Shown one piece after another: positions 35,020 through 44,007 of a stretch of DNA of 64,000 nt. Source of the stretch: CAZLMG01 sp964560765 (lineage in GTDB: Bacteria > Bdellovibrionota_B > Oligoflexia > Oligoflexales > CAZLMG01); assembly GCA_964560765.1 (NCBI GenBank), contig CAZLMG010000003.1, positions 1-64,000 of the forward strand. The letters are read 5' to 3'. Each line of letters starts with the position of its first letter. Positions within the stretch are counted from its first letter, which is position 1. The translations under genes and the position numbers were made by a program. Below the pieces are notes generated by a model. The model saw only the letters and a program-made list of their open reading frames with translations, was not told the DNA's origin and searched no databases.

Positions 35020-35805
35020 ATGAGAGGGCGCATCATCGCATCATTTGGTTTTTGGATTGCCATGCTGACAGCAAGCTGTGGAGTGGACATGAGCTCGCGT
35101 CTAACCACCGCGGATGAGGAAGTTGGCACCGACTTCGGTTTGGTGGCCGATCCTTTTTGGCAGGTTACAAAACCGGGTGACGAAAAGCTTACCAGCGGCC
35201 ATAGCCTTTCTTCGTACTTTGTGGCAGCTCAAGCCAAGCAATTGCCAACCAACTATTTTCGCGATCTGATATCAGCCCGCGCCAACATCGGACTGCGATA
35301 TGCTGATTGGCCCCGATATCAGCCAGGCGGCGGTACGAGCGGTACCATCTATCACCCGAAAGTTGGCAAGCCATTTAGCCAGTGGACGGGCATGGATTGG
35401 TCGTCTTTCTACAATGAGCTTTATCACGCTTGGTGGGGCACCGTGTTTACCAAGTCAACAAAGTACGCGGCGGATCGCTCAGCCCTCTTAACCTCTGAAC
35501 GTCGGTCACATTATCAACGCGCTCATCCGCGTGATCCCCTCTTAGCACAGGAAGAGGCCTATTCCGAAACAGTCGCCACACTGATGATGTACCTGACGCC
35601 GAAGTATCACCCAGAGTTGCCCAACAACACGGGTTTCTACGAGCTGAGCACGTTTCTATATCACACCGGCAAGACGGTCGCTCCTGTGTCCCATAGCGAA
35701 CGTCCGGGCTTTACACCCGAAGCAGAGAATACCTATCCAAATCGCGCCGAGTATGCGGTGGTGTTTCGCCAGTTAACCGATTTCCAGCCGCCAGTACAGA
35801 AGTAG
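35020..35805 (+). CDS. putative lipoprotein of unknown function
   Basis: The 261-residue product carries lipobox LTASC near residue 20. The mature part has SFYNELYHAWWGTVF and, 40 residues on, EEAYSETVATLMMYL; the ExxHA and EExxxE pieces are reminiscent of metal sites but do not form a standard HExxH. Aromatic content is high. A very strong ribosome binding site (GAGGGGGAG) precedes the ATG. It is divergent from the amidoligase-like gene, so the two may act together at the cell surface. Confidence 0.75.
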   Translation: MRGRIIASFGFWIAMLTASCGVDMSSRLTTADEEVGTDFGLVADPFWQVTKPGDEKLTSGHSLSSYFVAAQAKQLPTNYFRDLISARANIGLRYADWPRYQPGGGTSGTIYHPKVGKPFSQWTGMDWSSFYNELYHAWWGTVFTKSTKYAADRSALLTSERRSHYQRAHPRDPLLAQEEAYSETVATLMMYLTPKYHPELPNNTGFYELSTFLYHTGKTVAPVSHSERPGFTPEAENTYPNRAEYAVVFRQLTDFQPPVQK

Positions 35806-36153
35806 GCCGAATCATTGCTGTGGCGGTCTCCGCGCCCGCCACCTCGTAACCATCCGTCGTTAAAGTGAAACTTATGAGCTGGTACGGTAGCAGATGTTGA
35901 CCTTTTCACAGCCAGAACACGTAACCACCGAGACTGAAAGCATAAAAGTCGATGCTATCGGCCCAACTTGAAAGACTTTAGACGACTGCGCTCATAGCGA
36001 CGCATCCTATAAAATGCAAATATTTTTAGATAGTTAACTGGCCACACCATCTCCCCCGCTCCCCCGGACAGTTCCTTGCACTGAACAGCCAATATTCCTG
36101 AGAAATCTGTTCCTGTTTGACTGCAACGCCGCCGTTTTTGGAAGGTGGGCCAC
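35806..36153. other. intergenic region
   Basis: The gap holds the hairpin described separately and then an A/T-rich stretch with TATAAA at 36008-36013, a possible -10 element for the next gene; no matching -35 is apparent. Minus-strand ORFs in this stretch are not supported. Confidence 0.35.
35820..35842 (+). terminator. hairpin after the 35-kb lipoprotein gene
   Basis: A 7-bp perfect stem (GTGGCGG / CCGCCAC) with a 9-nt loop begins 15 nt past the stop codon. No T-run follows, so it may be a transcript-stabilising hairpin or a factor-assisted terminator. Confidence 0.45.
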
Positions 36154-37377
36154 ATGAAAAATGCAATGGGACTCCTGTTCATCTTGGCAACGGCTACCGC
36201 GCCGGCCCAGAGTGCCGCAGCACAAGGCATTCAAATAGAAAACTCCGGCGGCTTCTTGCCAGGAATAGGCTTCATTCCACAGCCAGGATACGTCCCGCCA
36301 TCGATGACGCCGATGGAAGCGCTCAGCCAGCTGCAAATGCTGCCGGTCGACCAATTGCAAATCAAACCACACGAATACAATGTAAATGGCGGTCGCCTGC
36401 AGCTGCCCGCTACGATTGCAAAGCCCAATGGTCCCATGCCGACGATTCACACGCAAAATACAATTATCTGGACGATGGTTTATGACCCAGTTAACGGGTA
36501 TCGCTACGCCCTTGCGAGCGAACCCACCATTGGCGTTGGGGCAAATGGTCGACCATTGACCTGGGGACATCCGACCATCGTCCCCCCTGACGCGACGCAT
36601 GTCATTGCAGGTGGAGAATTGAAGTTCGCCGGGTACGATGCGAATGGCAAGCCGATCTATAACATGAACAACCATTCCGGTCGGTGCATGATGCATAACC
36701 AGCAAACCGGTAACACGGCCATGCAGCTGGCGGCGCAAGACTTCGACGCCATGTTCCAGCAAAGAGGACAGGGAAGACTCGGTGATGTGAAGGTTGGACC
36801 GTTAGGTTATGGTCGGCAAAACAACTCGTTCAGCGCCCCCGTTGATGCAGACACCATCGATATCATTCGCAACGGCCAGCGTCCTGGCTATCAAGTTCCG
36901 ATCACAGCAGCACAGATGCGCAGCGCCTGCGCCAGTGCCGCTGCCTTTGCAGGACCAATGGGCTTTGCCAATGCTGCGGCACACGATGCGGGTGTACCAG
37001 CCTACGTCACCTTGCCGACCAATCTCGCCGCCGGTGGTGGAATCGCCTATGCGGCAGGTGGCTCCGCTGGGCTCCTTACGGCCGCCAAAGCAGGTCCCGT
37101 CGGAATAGTGGGTGCACTGGGAGCCGGCGGACTCACGCAATATGCCGGTGGCACAGAGAATCAAGTTGAAGCAGCTTCAACCTATGGCGGTATCGCCGCG
37201 GTCGGCCTCGTGGCTGGTTTACCAGGTATTGCCGTCGCTGGCGCCGGCACAGTCGTCTACAAGGTTGGCGAAGGCACATACCATACCGCCAAGGGCGTGT
37301 ACTATGGCGGTATCAGCGGCTTTGCCGGAGCCTGGTGGGAGAACTATCACCCGATTGGGTATTTCACGGGGATGTAA
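36154..37377 (+). CDS. secreted protein with glycine-zipper-like C-terminal region
   Basis: The 407-residue product has a signal peptide (MKNAMGLLFILATATAPAQS) and a Pro/Gly-rich N-terminal domain. Residues from about 265 to 390 are very rich in Ala and Gly with small-residue spacing (AAGGGIAYAAGGSAGLLTAAKAG, broken here at 20+; IAAVGLVAGLPGIAVAGAG), as in glycine-zipper segments that insert into or line membranes. The protein ends in aromatic residues (WWENYHPIGYF). The ATG was preferred over an upstream GTG because AGGTGG lies 8 nt away. Function unknown; a pore-forming or channel role would be speculative. Confidence 0.7.
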   Translation: MKNAMGLLFILATATAPAQSAAAQGIQIENSGGFLPGIGFIPQPGYVPPSMTPMEALSQLQMLPVDQLQIKPHEYNVNGGRLQLPATIAKPNGPMPTIHTQNTIIWTMVYDPVNGYRYALASEPTIGVGANGRPLTWGHPTIVPPDATHVIAGGELKFAGYDANGKPIYNMNNHSGRCMMHNQQTGNTAMQLAAQDFDAMFQQRGQGRLGDVKVGPLGYGRQNNSFSAPVDADTIDIIRNGQRPGYQVPITAAQMRSACASAAAFAGPMGFANAAAHDAGVPAYVTLPTNLAAGGGIAYAAGGSAGLLTAAKAGPVGIVGALGAGGLTQYAGGTENQVEAASTYGGIAAVGLVAGLPGIAVAGAGTVVYKVGEGTYHTAKGVYYGGISGFAGAWWENYHPIGYFTGM

Positions 37378-37384
37378 TACAAAA

Positions 37385-37403
37385 AGGGCGCAGATGGCGC
37401 CCT
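37385..37403 (-). terminator. intrinsic terminator of the minus-strand secreted-protein gene
   Basis: A 7-bp stem (AGGGCGC / GCGCCCT on the plus strand) with a 5-nt loop is followed on the minus strand by TTTTTGTATT, a classical intrinsic terminator about 28 nt beyond the stop of the minus-strand gene. The stem may also serve the convergent plus-strand gene, whose stop is 7 nt away. Confidence 0.8.
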
Positions 37404-37430
37404 CGCTGCGAATCAGCATTCGCCATAAAC

Positions 37431-38084
37431 CTATTTCGGCAGATAGTCTGCGCCGGCTTTCAAATTCATGCCGTTGTACTTGCCGGTAACATCGAGCTTG
37501 ACCGCGCCCAGGACCGGCTGCCCAAAGGATACGTGCGTCAACAAGCGAAGATTCTCGATTTCGCCAGCCGTTGGAGCCGGCAAACCGCGGCGCAAAAATT
37601 CAGCTTGGGCACCCCGCTTGAGCAACGCGCGTAAGCTGTCCGCCAACGTCGTCTTTATGTCGTAAAACAACACCTTGTCGCATCCTGGGTAGCGCTTGCC
37701 ATCCATGTTCACCGCATCGGCAAAACCTTGGTGCTTGACCTTGAAATCAGGCGTTTCATAGGTGCCATTGACACGCAACTCTTGCAGGAATTCCTCGGTA
37801 AAGTACTCGGCCGGAACATCGATCAACTCAGTACCTGTCTGGTTGCCCATTAAGGTCACCGTCAGCGAGTAGTCGAGCTTAACCTGAAAGTCTTTGCCCC
37901 CCTCCTCGTTCGTCAACTCATGCGTCACCTTGGTGTGAAACTCTCCCTTGGTGAACATGCCGCTGGTCCGATTGGAATTTCGATCCAGTTTATAATAGGC
38001 GTACTCGCCCACAGGATTGCGATCAGCAGATGCCAGATTTGCACTGAGAATCGCCGTAAGTGCCATCGTACTTAAAAACTTCAT
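37431..38084 (-). CDS. secreted protein of unknown function
   Basis: The 217-residue product begins with a signal peptide (MKFLSTMALTAILSANLASA) preceded by GGGGGG. The mature protein is a beta-rich sequence (EYAYYKLDRNSNRTSGMFTKG, VKLDYSLTVTLMG) with one Cys in YPGCDKVLFYDI. It shows no catalytic motif. It is divergent from the large M28 peptidase gene with a 254-nt shared upstream region and ends at an intrinsic terminator. Confidence 0.75.
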   Translation of the reverse strand: MKFLSTMALTAILSANLASADRNPVGEYAYYKLDRNSNRTSGMFTKGEFHTKVTHELTNEEGGKDFQVKLDYSLTVTLMGNQTGTELIDVPAEYFTEEFLQELRVNGTYETPDFKVKHQGFADAVNMDGKRYPGCDKVLFYDIKTTLADSLRALLKRGAQAEFLRRGLPAPTAGEIENLRLLTHVSFGQPVLGAVKLDVTGKYNGMNLKAGADYLPK

Positions 38085-38338
38085 AATCCCCCCATCCATG
38101 GAAATCTCGTCATAACTGCTGCGAAGCATGCCATCCAGGCGTCACCCGGAGTTCCAACATGGCTGCCGAAAAACTTGTTTTCATAATAACATTTTCCTTG
38201 CGTTATTGATATCTTGCGCCCTATCCGCGGCCAACAGTCGCAGGGGATGCCCAGCTCGTCCTTGACACCTCTTGCCGCGTGCAATAACGCATTAGGACTG
38301 CTCCTTTTTGTTCAAACATTCAGCGAGGTTTCCACTCC

Positions 38339-41284
38339 ATGATGCAAACTTGCCAGCGGCTCTTGCAATACCTCTTGATCGGCTCACTCCTCTTGCCAGG
38401 TCTGGCGCTGGGCCACGGCGTCCACCATGACCAGACATCCACTCGTGACAATGAAACACAACCAGCTACTGCTGAGACCGCGTTCTTAACCAGTCCACGG
38501 CAAATCACGCACGTGGGAGCGCGCGCCGGCGAAGGCTACTTCAGCCGCGATGGCCAATGGATGATTTTTCAAAGCGAGCGCGAGGCCGACAATCCTTTCT
38601 ATCAAATCTATCTGATGGACATGAAGAGCGGCTCCACCCATCGCGTTTCGCCTGGGATTGGAAAGACCACATGCGCTTGGATTCATCCGCAGAAAACGCA
38701 GGTTTTGTTCGCCTCGACTCACCTCGATCCGGATGCTGTGAAGAAGCAGCAGGAAGAAATTGAGCGCCGCCTTTCCGGTCAGCAACAGGGCTACGTGTGG
38801 GACTTCGATGAATACTACGACATCTTTGTCGCCAATCCAGACGGCTCCGGCCTCATCAACGTCACCAATACCCGCGGCTACGACGCCGAAGGCGATTGGT
38901 CTCCCGACGGTTCAAAGATTGTTTTTGCGTCGAATCGTCGCGCCTACACCGAATCGTTGAGCGAAGAAGAGCAAGCCATCATCGCCAAAGACCCTTCGTA
39001 CATGATGGACATCTACATCATGGATGCAGATGGCAGTAACGTGCAACAATTGACCGACACGCGCGGCTACGATGGTGGCCCGTTTTTTAGCGACGATGGT
39101 CAGAGCATCACATGGCGCCGATTTACCCCCGATGGCCGCACGGCAGAAATCTGGACCATGCGCATCGATGGCTCGGAACAGAAGCAGCTGACAAAGCTGA
39201 ACGCTATGTCTTGGGCCCCTTACTTCCATCCATCCGGAGACTACCTGATCTTTGGAACGAACGTGCATGGTCATCGCAACTTTGAATTGTACGTCGTCGA
39301 TGCGGCCGGTCAACGCGAGCCGCTGCGCATTTCCTATACGGATGGCTTTGATGGTTTGCCCGTTTTCACTCCGGATGGAAATCAACTGGCTTGGACCAGC
39401 ACGCGCGGTGTCGGTACGGGCGGCCAAATTTTTCTCGCTGATTGGAACGATCATGCCGTGCGGCTGGCTCTGGGTCTGCCGCCACGAGCTCCACAACCGG
39501 AGAAGTTTTCTGCGCAAATTTCCGCCGATGATTTGAGAAAGCATATCACCTATCTGGCATCCGACGCACTGGGCGGGCGCATGACAGGGACCGAGGGCGA
39601 AAGGCTGGCCCGCGAGTACGTGTCGCGCTCCTTTGCCAGCATGGGTCTCCTTCCCGAGGCCAAGGACGGATCCTATTTCGAACCCTTTACCTTCACCGCC
39701 GGAGTGAATCTCGGCTCACAAAATGCTTTGAGCGTGAGTGCTAGCGGCCAAGCCGCGCCCGAGCTGCTTGCTCTCAACCAACAGTGGCGACCGCTAGCTT
39801 TCTCACAAGTCGGCCCGTTCCAGACAGACCAAATTGTCTTTGCCGGCTATGGCTTGGTCGTTCCTGAGTCTGGCGAGTTTCCCGCCTATGATTCCTATAA
39901 AGGCATCGACATCAAGGACAAGTGGGTGCTCGTATTTCGCTTTGTACCCGAAGGGGTCGATGCCAAATTCCGTCAACACCTGAATCGCCACGCGGCCCTA
40001 CGTCGTAAGGCCATGCTGGCGCGTGAGCGCGGCGCTCGTGGCATTCTAGTGGTAAGTGGACCAAACGCGCGCGTCAATGAAGAGCTTGTTCCGCTGCGCT
40101 ATGACGCATCTTTGAGTGGCGCCGGCGTTGTCGCCATTTCGCTTAGTGATACTGCTGCCGAAGGTCTCGTTTCCAGCGTTGAACGCAAACTAAAAGACCT
40201 GCAAGACACCTTGGATAGCGGCGAACATATCGCGCCATTCCCTCTGGATCGTACACTTGCTGGTACTGTTGACATCGAGCACGAGCAACGCACGGGTTAT
40301 AACATTTTGGCCCGTTTGCAAGTTGGTGCCGAAGCCAGCCGCGATGCCGTCATGATCGGTGCCCACTACGATCACTTGGGTGAGCGCAGTGAAGAGGAGG
40401 CTGGCGCCGACCACGAAGCTACGCAAATTTTCAATGGTGCCGATGACAACGCGTCGGGGACGGCGGGCGTTTTGGAAATCGCTCATTGGCTCGCAAGCGC
40501 CAAGGCCCAGGGCAAGCTATCTGCGAAGCGCGATGTTCTCTTTGCGCTTTGGTCAGGCGAAGAGCTTGGACTGCTCGGCTCGTCTCACTATGTAAAGACA
40601 CGGAGTAATCCCCACGAAAGCTTTCAAAAGAACATCGCGGCGTATCTGAATATGGACATGATCGGACGACTGGACGAGTCGCTGGTCATGCAAGCGGTAG
40701 GCTCTAGCAAAGCCTGGCTGCCACTGATTGAGCACTACAATGCAACGACAGCTCTACCTATCATCACTCAGATCGATCCGTATTTGCCGACAGACTCAAC
40801 ATCCTTTTACCTGGCTGGGGTACCAACTCTCAATGCTTTTACGGGTGCCCATGATGATTACCACACGCCACGGGATACGGCGGACAAGATCAACTATCCG
40901 GGCACCGAAAAGGTCAGCACGTTGTTTGGCCTCATCCTGCAGCACTTGGCGATGGCTGATGGCGTTCCTGACTTCGTACAAGTTGAACAGCCTGGACAAG
41001 GTGGCAGCAGTGAGATTCGAGTTTATCTTGGCACAATCCCCGACTACAGCAACACCAGCGTAGAGGGAGTTCTCCTGTCTGGAGTGAAGCCAGACAGTCC
41101 AGCAGCAAAGACAGGGCTACAAACAGGGGATATCATCGTCAGCCTCGGAGGAACTCAGATCGCCAATATTTACGACTACACGTTTGTATTGACGGGACTG
41201 CGACCCCTCGAGACTTACGACATTGAAATCCAGCGTGGCGAGACGCGAATGAAACTGCGCATCACACCCGAATCGCGAACTTAG
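38339..41284 (+). CDS. exported beta-propeller / M28 metallopeptidase / PDZ protein
   Basis: The 981-residue protein has a signal peptide, then TolB/PD40-type propeller repeats over about residues 55-380 (FSRDGQWMIFQSE, WSPDGSKIVFASNRR, FTPDGNQLAWTSTRG). A protease-associated region follows, then a di-zinc M28 aminopeptidase domain: GAHYDHLG (near 675), GADDNASG (near 700), SGEELGLLGS (near 739), NMDMIG (near 772) and DDYHTPRD (near 840). A PDZ domain with GVKPDSPAAKTGLQTGDIIV occupies the last 90 residues. It should degrade peptides in the periplasm or outside the cell. GAGG lies about 10 nt before the ATG; the next gene starts 9 nt after the stop. Confidence 0.9.
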   Translation: MMQTCQRLLQYLLIGSLLLPGLALGHGVHHDQTSTRDNETQPATAETAFLTSPRQITHVGARAGEGYFSRDGQWMIFQSEREADNPFYQIYLMDMKSGSTHRVSPGIGKTTCAWIHPQKTQVLFASTHLDPDAVKKQQEEIERRLSGQQQGYVWDFDEYYDIFVANPDGSGLINVTNTRGYDAEGDWSPDGSKIVFASNRRAYTESLSEEEQAIIAKDPSYMMDIYIMDADGSNVQQLTDTRGYDGGPFFSDDGQSITWRRFTPDGRTAEIWTMRIDGSEQKQLTKLNAMSWAPYFHPSGDYLIFGTNVHGHRNFELYVVDAAGQREPLRISYTDGFDGLPVFTPDGNQLAWTSTRGVGTGGQIFLADWNDHAVRLALGLPPRAPQPEKFSAQISADDLRKHITYLASDALGGRMTGTEGERLAREYVSRSFASMGLLPEAKDGSYFEPFTFTAGVNLGSQNALSVSASGQAAPELLALNQQWRPLAFSQVGPFQTDQIVFAGYGLVVPESGEFPAYDSYKGIDIKDKWVLVFRFVPEGVDAKFRQHLNRHAALRRKAMLARERGARGILVVSGPNARVNEELVPLRYDASLSGAGVVAISLSDTAAEGLVSSVERKLKDLQDTLDSGEHIAPFPLDRTLAGTVDIEHEQRTGYNILARLQVGAEASRDAVMIGAHYDHLGERSEEEAGADHEATQIFNGADDNASGTAGVLEIAHWLASAKAQGKLSAKRDVLFALWSGEELGLLGSSHYVKTRSNPHESFQKNIAAYLNMDMIGRLDESLVMQAVGSSKAWLPLIEHYNATTALPIITQIDPYLPTDSTSFYLAGVPTLNAFTGAHDDYHTPRDTADKINYPGTEKVSTLFGLILQHLAMADGVPDFVQVEQPGQGGSSEIRVYLGTIPDYSNTSVEGVLLSGVKPDSPAAKTGLQTGDIIVSLGGTQIANIYDYTFVLTGLRPLETYDIEIQRGETRMKLRITPESRT

Positions 41285-41293
41285 GAGTCTTGT

Positions 41294-42208
41294 ATGCAAG
41301 TCGCAACCTTAAAGGGCATGTGCGTCCTAACATTGATCCTGAGCGTTGGTCTCGCCGGCAATTCTCTAGCAGACACGGCCAAGGCGAAGCCAGCTGAAGC
41401 TGCTAAAGCCAAGTTGCTGTGGACCGTCAGCGAGGGCCTCGAAAATCCAGAAAGCGCTCTGTTCGATGCCAAGACCAATCTCATCTATGTTTCCAATGTG
41501 GCAGGCCAGCCAACTGCGAAAGACGGGAAGGGCTGGATCAGTACGTATTCGCCCGATGGTAAGTTGGTTAAGGCCAAGTGGGCCGACGGCCTGAATGCGC
41601 CAAAAGGCCTCGGCAGTGACGGTAAACGATTGTGGGTCTCCGATATTGATGCAGTCGTTTCGCTCGATCTCAAAACGGGCAAAGCCGGCGAACGCATCGT
41701 CGTGCCTGACGCTAAGTTTTTGAATGATGTGGCTGTGGGGCGCAATGGAGACGTCTTTGTTTCTGACATGGTGACGAGCAAGATCCACCTGATCCGCAGT
41801 GGCAAGGTGGAGACGTTTTTGGGTCCCGACAAGATTTCGCATCCCAATGGCCTTTTCTTACGAAAGAAGCAGTTGATCGTCGCTACCTGGGGCGAGGGCA
41901 TGAAGGATGACTTCTCCACTTCAACGCTCGGCACTCTGAAATTCATTGACCGCAAGTCGCAAGCAGTAACGGCGCCAACAGTTCCTTTCGGAAATCTTGA
42001 CGGCCTTGAGGCCCGGTCGCAAAGGCGAGGCTGGGTGGTGAGCGACTGGATGGCGGGCAAGGTCTATGTCTGGGACCGCAAAGGCGGCGCGCCGCAGGTC
42101 GTTATCGAAGGGCTAAGCGGTGCAGCCGATATTGGTTATATGCCAAAGCAAGACATCGTTCTCGTTCCGGAGATGAATGCTTCGAAGCTGCACGCCTATC
42201 AGTTGTGA
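41294..42208 (+). CDS. secreted SMP-30/gluconolactonase-like beta-propeller protein
   Basis: The 304-residue product has a signal peptide (MCVLTLILSVGLAGNSLA) and a six-bladed propeller pattern of the SMP-30/gluconolaconase/LRE kind: ENPESALFDAKTNLIYVSN, GLNAPKGLGSDGKRLWVSD, VAVGRNGDVFVSDM and HPNGLFLRKKQLIVATWGEG. Lactonase activity would need metal ligands that cannot be confirmed here; many relatives only bind ligands. GGAG lies 6 nt before ATG, and it is probably co-transcribed with the M28 peptidase gene. Confidence 0.8.
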   Translation: MQVATLKGMCVLTLILSVGLAGNSLADTAKAKPAEAAKAKLLWTVSEGLENPESALFDAKTNLIYVSNVAGQPTAKDGKGWISTYSPDGKLVKAKWADGLNAPKGLGSDGKRLWVSDIDAVVSLDLKTGKAGERIVVPDAKFLNDVAVGRNGDVFVSDMVTSKIHLIRSGKVETFLGPDKISHPNGLFLRKKQLIVATWGEGMKDDFSTSTLGTLKFIDRKSQAVTAPTVPFGNLDGLEARSQRRGWVVSDWMAGKVYVWDRKGGAPQVVIEGLSGAADIGYMPKQDIVLVPEMNASKLHAYQL

Positions 42209-42625
42209 GGAAATGTGTGCGTCGCGGGACTACCTGCCTCGTGTTCCCGCGATGCCCGCCGTTCCCAGAACCATGCCCATCTGCTCTCCGCAAATTCAAA
42301 TTATCAATTCGGCAGGTTACGCCAAAACTATGGGTAACTCTTTGCTCTTTTTCAGCAGTAACGGTTGATCCAATTTCGTAACCACTGGGAAAGCGAGACG
42401 TTATTTCGCATCTGCGGCTGAGACTGAATTTCAACCTCGAAACTAGACAGTTTCATGACGACGCTCGCAGCGAGCTATGACCCTAAATTCCCTAAGAAAG
42501 ACGACGACGGTGAGCTGATCACGCTTTTTGCTCATCGGTAGGGCGCGATTGGACACGTGGATTCGAGCGATCTGAGGGACCTGTTGTCTGCTCTGAGTTG
42601 ATTCGACCCAATTATGGAGATTGGT
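42209..42625. other. intergenic region
   Basis: Apart from the hairpin at its left end, this 417-nt gap shows no RNA motif. Two minus-strand ORFs cross it but run into the antisense of flanking genes and have no ribosome binding site. The right end holds GGAG before the lipoprotein start. Confidence 0.35.
42222..42252 (+). terminator. hairpin after the gluconolactonase-like gene
   Basis: An 8-bp perfect stem (TCGCGGGA / TCCCGCGA) with a 15-nt loop starts 14 nt after the stop codon. It is not followed by a T-run. Confidence 0.5.
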
Positions 42626-43894
42626 ATGCTTCACAGGATATGGATAGCCGCTGGACTCTTTAGCACTCTTGCCGCCTGTAAAACGACCTCTGAAGGTACG
42701 CGCTCGGAAGTTGAATCCTTGGATATGTTTATCGATGGAGCCAAGGCTGAGGCTTGCGTTGGCGAGCCCACGGCTGAATTCGACGAACGTTATGACCTGA
42801 TATGGGAAAAGAAAGGCATCATTGCCGATGAGGGCTACAAAAAGCCCCTGCGGCCCATCATGGCTGCCATCCCGACTGGATTTATGCAATGGTACTTCCT
42901 AAATGGCGGTACAATGCAGATCATTGGTAAACCTGCATCTTATTGCCCGGAAGGTCGAAGCGACTCGGTGAATTTGTATAGCGCCGTGGGCTCGGTGACC
43001 GGTTGCGTACGCTTTCCCAATAATGGCCAGCAATCCAGCATGCCAAAAATGTACATTGGTGTAGAAGGAAATACGATTGCGTCACAAGCCATCGAGTTAT
43101 CGGCAGCTGTTCAGGCTTTTGGCGTTGTCTTTGGCTCGTTTCTATCGGAGCTGGGTACAGTGGACACCTCCAATGCTTCCGACACCATTACCTACGACTT
43201 TGGCAAGAACGACGATGAAATGAAGAACGATAAAGTAAGCCTAGCCTTCCTTCTATTGGACGACCTAGTAATTAGCTCCGAGTCTGCCGCTAAGCTACCC
43301 GAAAACTATCGCCATCTCGTTCGCTCGTCTGTAGCTCTAGACAAGAGTCAGTCCCGAGATGCGCGCTGGGCAGCCGTATGGAAGCTTCACAAGTCGGGTG
43401 ATGAAAATTTCAAGAAATTTCAAAATGCAGTGTTAGCCCATACTTTTGAATCTGCGCTGTGCCGCAGCAGTGCGGCACTCACGGCCAAAGACTCTCCTGT
43501 TCGCCAAACGGCCAAGTATTATCTCGACAATATGCATGGCGATATCGTGGAATCATTCCAAGTCGAACCGCTGAACGCCTCGACGTCTTCGCCCGCAACC
43601 GTAACCAACAGCTCGGCCTCTGATTCTAGCGTAACCGCTGCGGCGACGACCACGTCACTAAGCCTAACGCGCTACTATCGGTTTCCATTGCTACGAGGCA
43701 TTATTCGCGCTCCTTTTGCGATCGCAGCCTATTTTATCGAGAACCGTCCCGTGCGCACCTTCTTTGCCACCCATAAGCCCGTACGTCGCGCCGCCGTCGC
43801 CGTCTTCCGTGGCGGTGCACGCATTGTCGGTGGTGTAGGCCGCGTCGTGTTCCCCGGCGATCGCTGCTGGCGCCTCCGTCGCCGCTTGTGCTAA
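42626..43894 (+). CDS. lipoprotein with Arg-rich C-terminal tail
   Basis: The 422-residue product has lipobox LAAC (cysteine near residue 18) and a ribosome binding site GGAG 7 nt before the ATG; an ATG four codons earlier is less likely. The central domain is of unknown type with several cysteines. After a Ser/Thr/Ala-rich linker (STSSPATVTNSSASDSS) the last 75 residues are strongly basic and partly hydrophobic (RYYRFPLLRGIIRAPFAIAA, VRRAAVAVFRGGARIVGG), ending CWRLRRRLC. Such a tail could contact membranes, lipopolysaccharide or nucleic acid. A strong terminator follows. Confidence 0.75.
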   Translation: MLHRIWIAAGLFSTLAACKTTSEGTRSEVESLDMFIDGAKAEACVGEPTAEFDERYDLIWEKKGIIADEGYKKPLRPIMAAIPTGFMQWYFLNGGTMQIIGKPASYCPEGRSDSVNLYSAVGSVTGCVRFPNNGQQSSMPKMYIGVEGNTIASQAIELSAAVQAFGVVFGSFLSELGTVDTSNASDTITYDFGKNDDEMKNDKVSLAFLLLDDLVISSESAAKLPENYRHLVRSSVALDKSQSRDARWAAVWKLHKSGDENFKKFQNAVLAHTFESALCRSSAALTAKDSPVRQTAKYYLDNMHGDIVESFQVEPLNASTSSPATVTNSSASDSSVTAAATTTSLSLTRYYRFPLLRGIIRAPFAIAAYFIENRPVRTFFATHKPVRRAAVAVFRGGARIVGGVGRVVFPGDRCWRLRRRLC

Positions 43895-43930
43895 TTGGCA
43901 GTTCGTGACTCGAGTATAATATAAATACAA

Positions 43931-43975
43931 CAGGGGCCTTCCATCATCCATGATCGAAGGCCCCTGCGCTTTTCC
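43931..43975. terminator. bidirectional intrinsic terminator
   Basis: An 11-bp perfect stem (CAGGGGCCTTC / GAAGGCCCCTG) with a 14-nt loop is followed by CGCTTTTCC on the plus strand and by TTGTATTTATATTATA on the minus strand. It lies between convergent lipoprotein genes and can terminate both. Confidence 0.9.
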
Positions 43976-44007
43976 ACGATTCTCTTCACGGCGTCAGAGC
44001 GCTGCAC

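Noticed and set aside
35569..35600. metalloprotease site in the 35-kb lipoprotein
   Set aside because: ELYHAW and EEAYSE do not make a HExxH or other standard zinc motif, so no enzymatic function was assigned.
42443..42889. 148-codon minus-strand frame
   Set aside because: It overlaps the signal peptide and ribosome binding site of the plus-strand lipoprotein gene and shows no family features.
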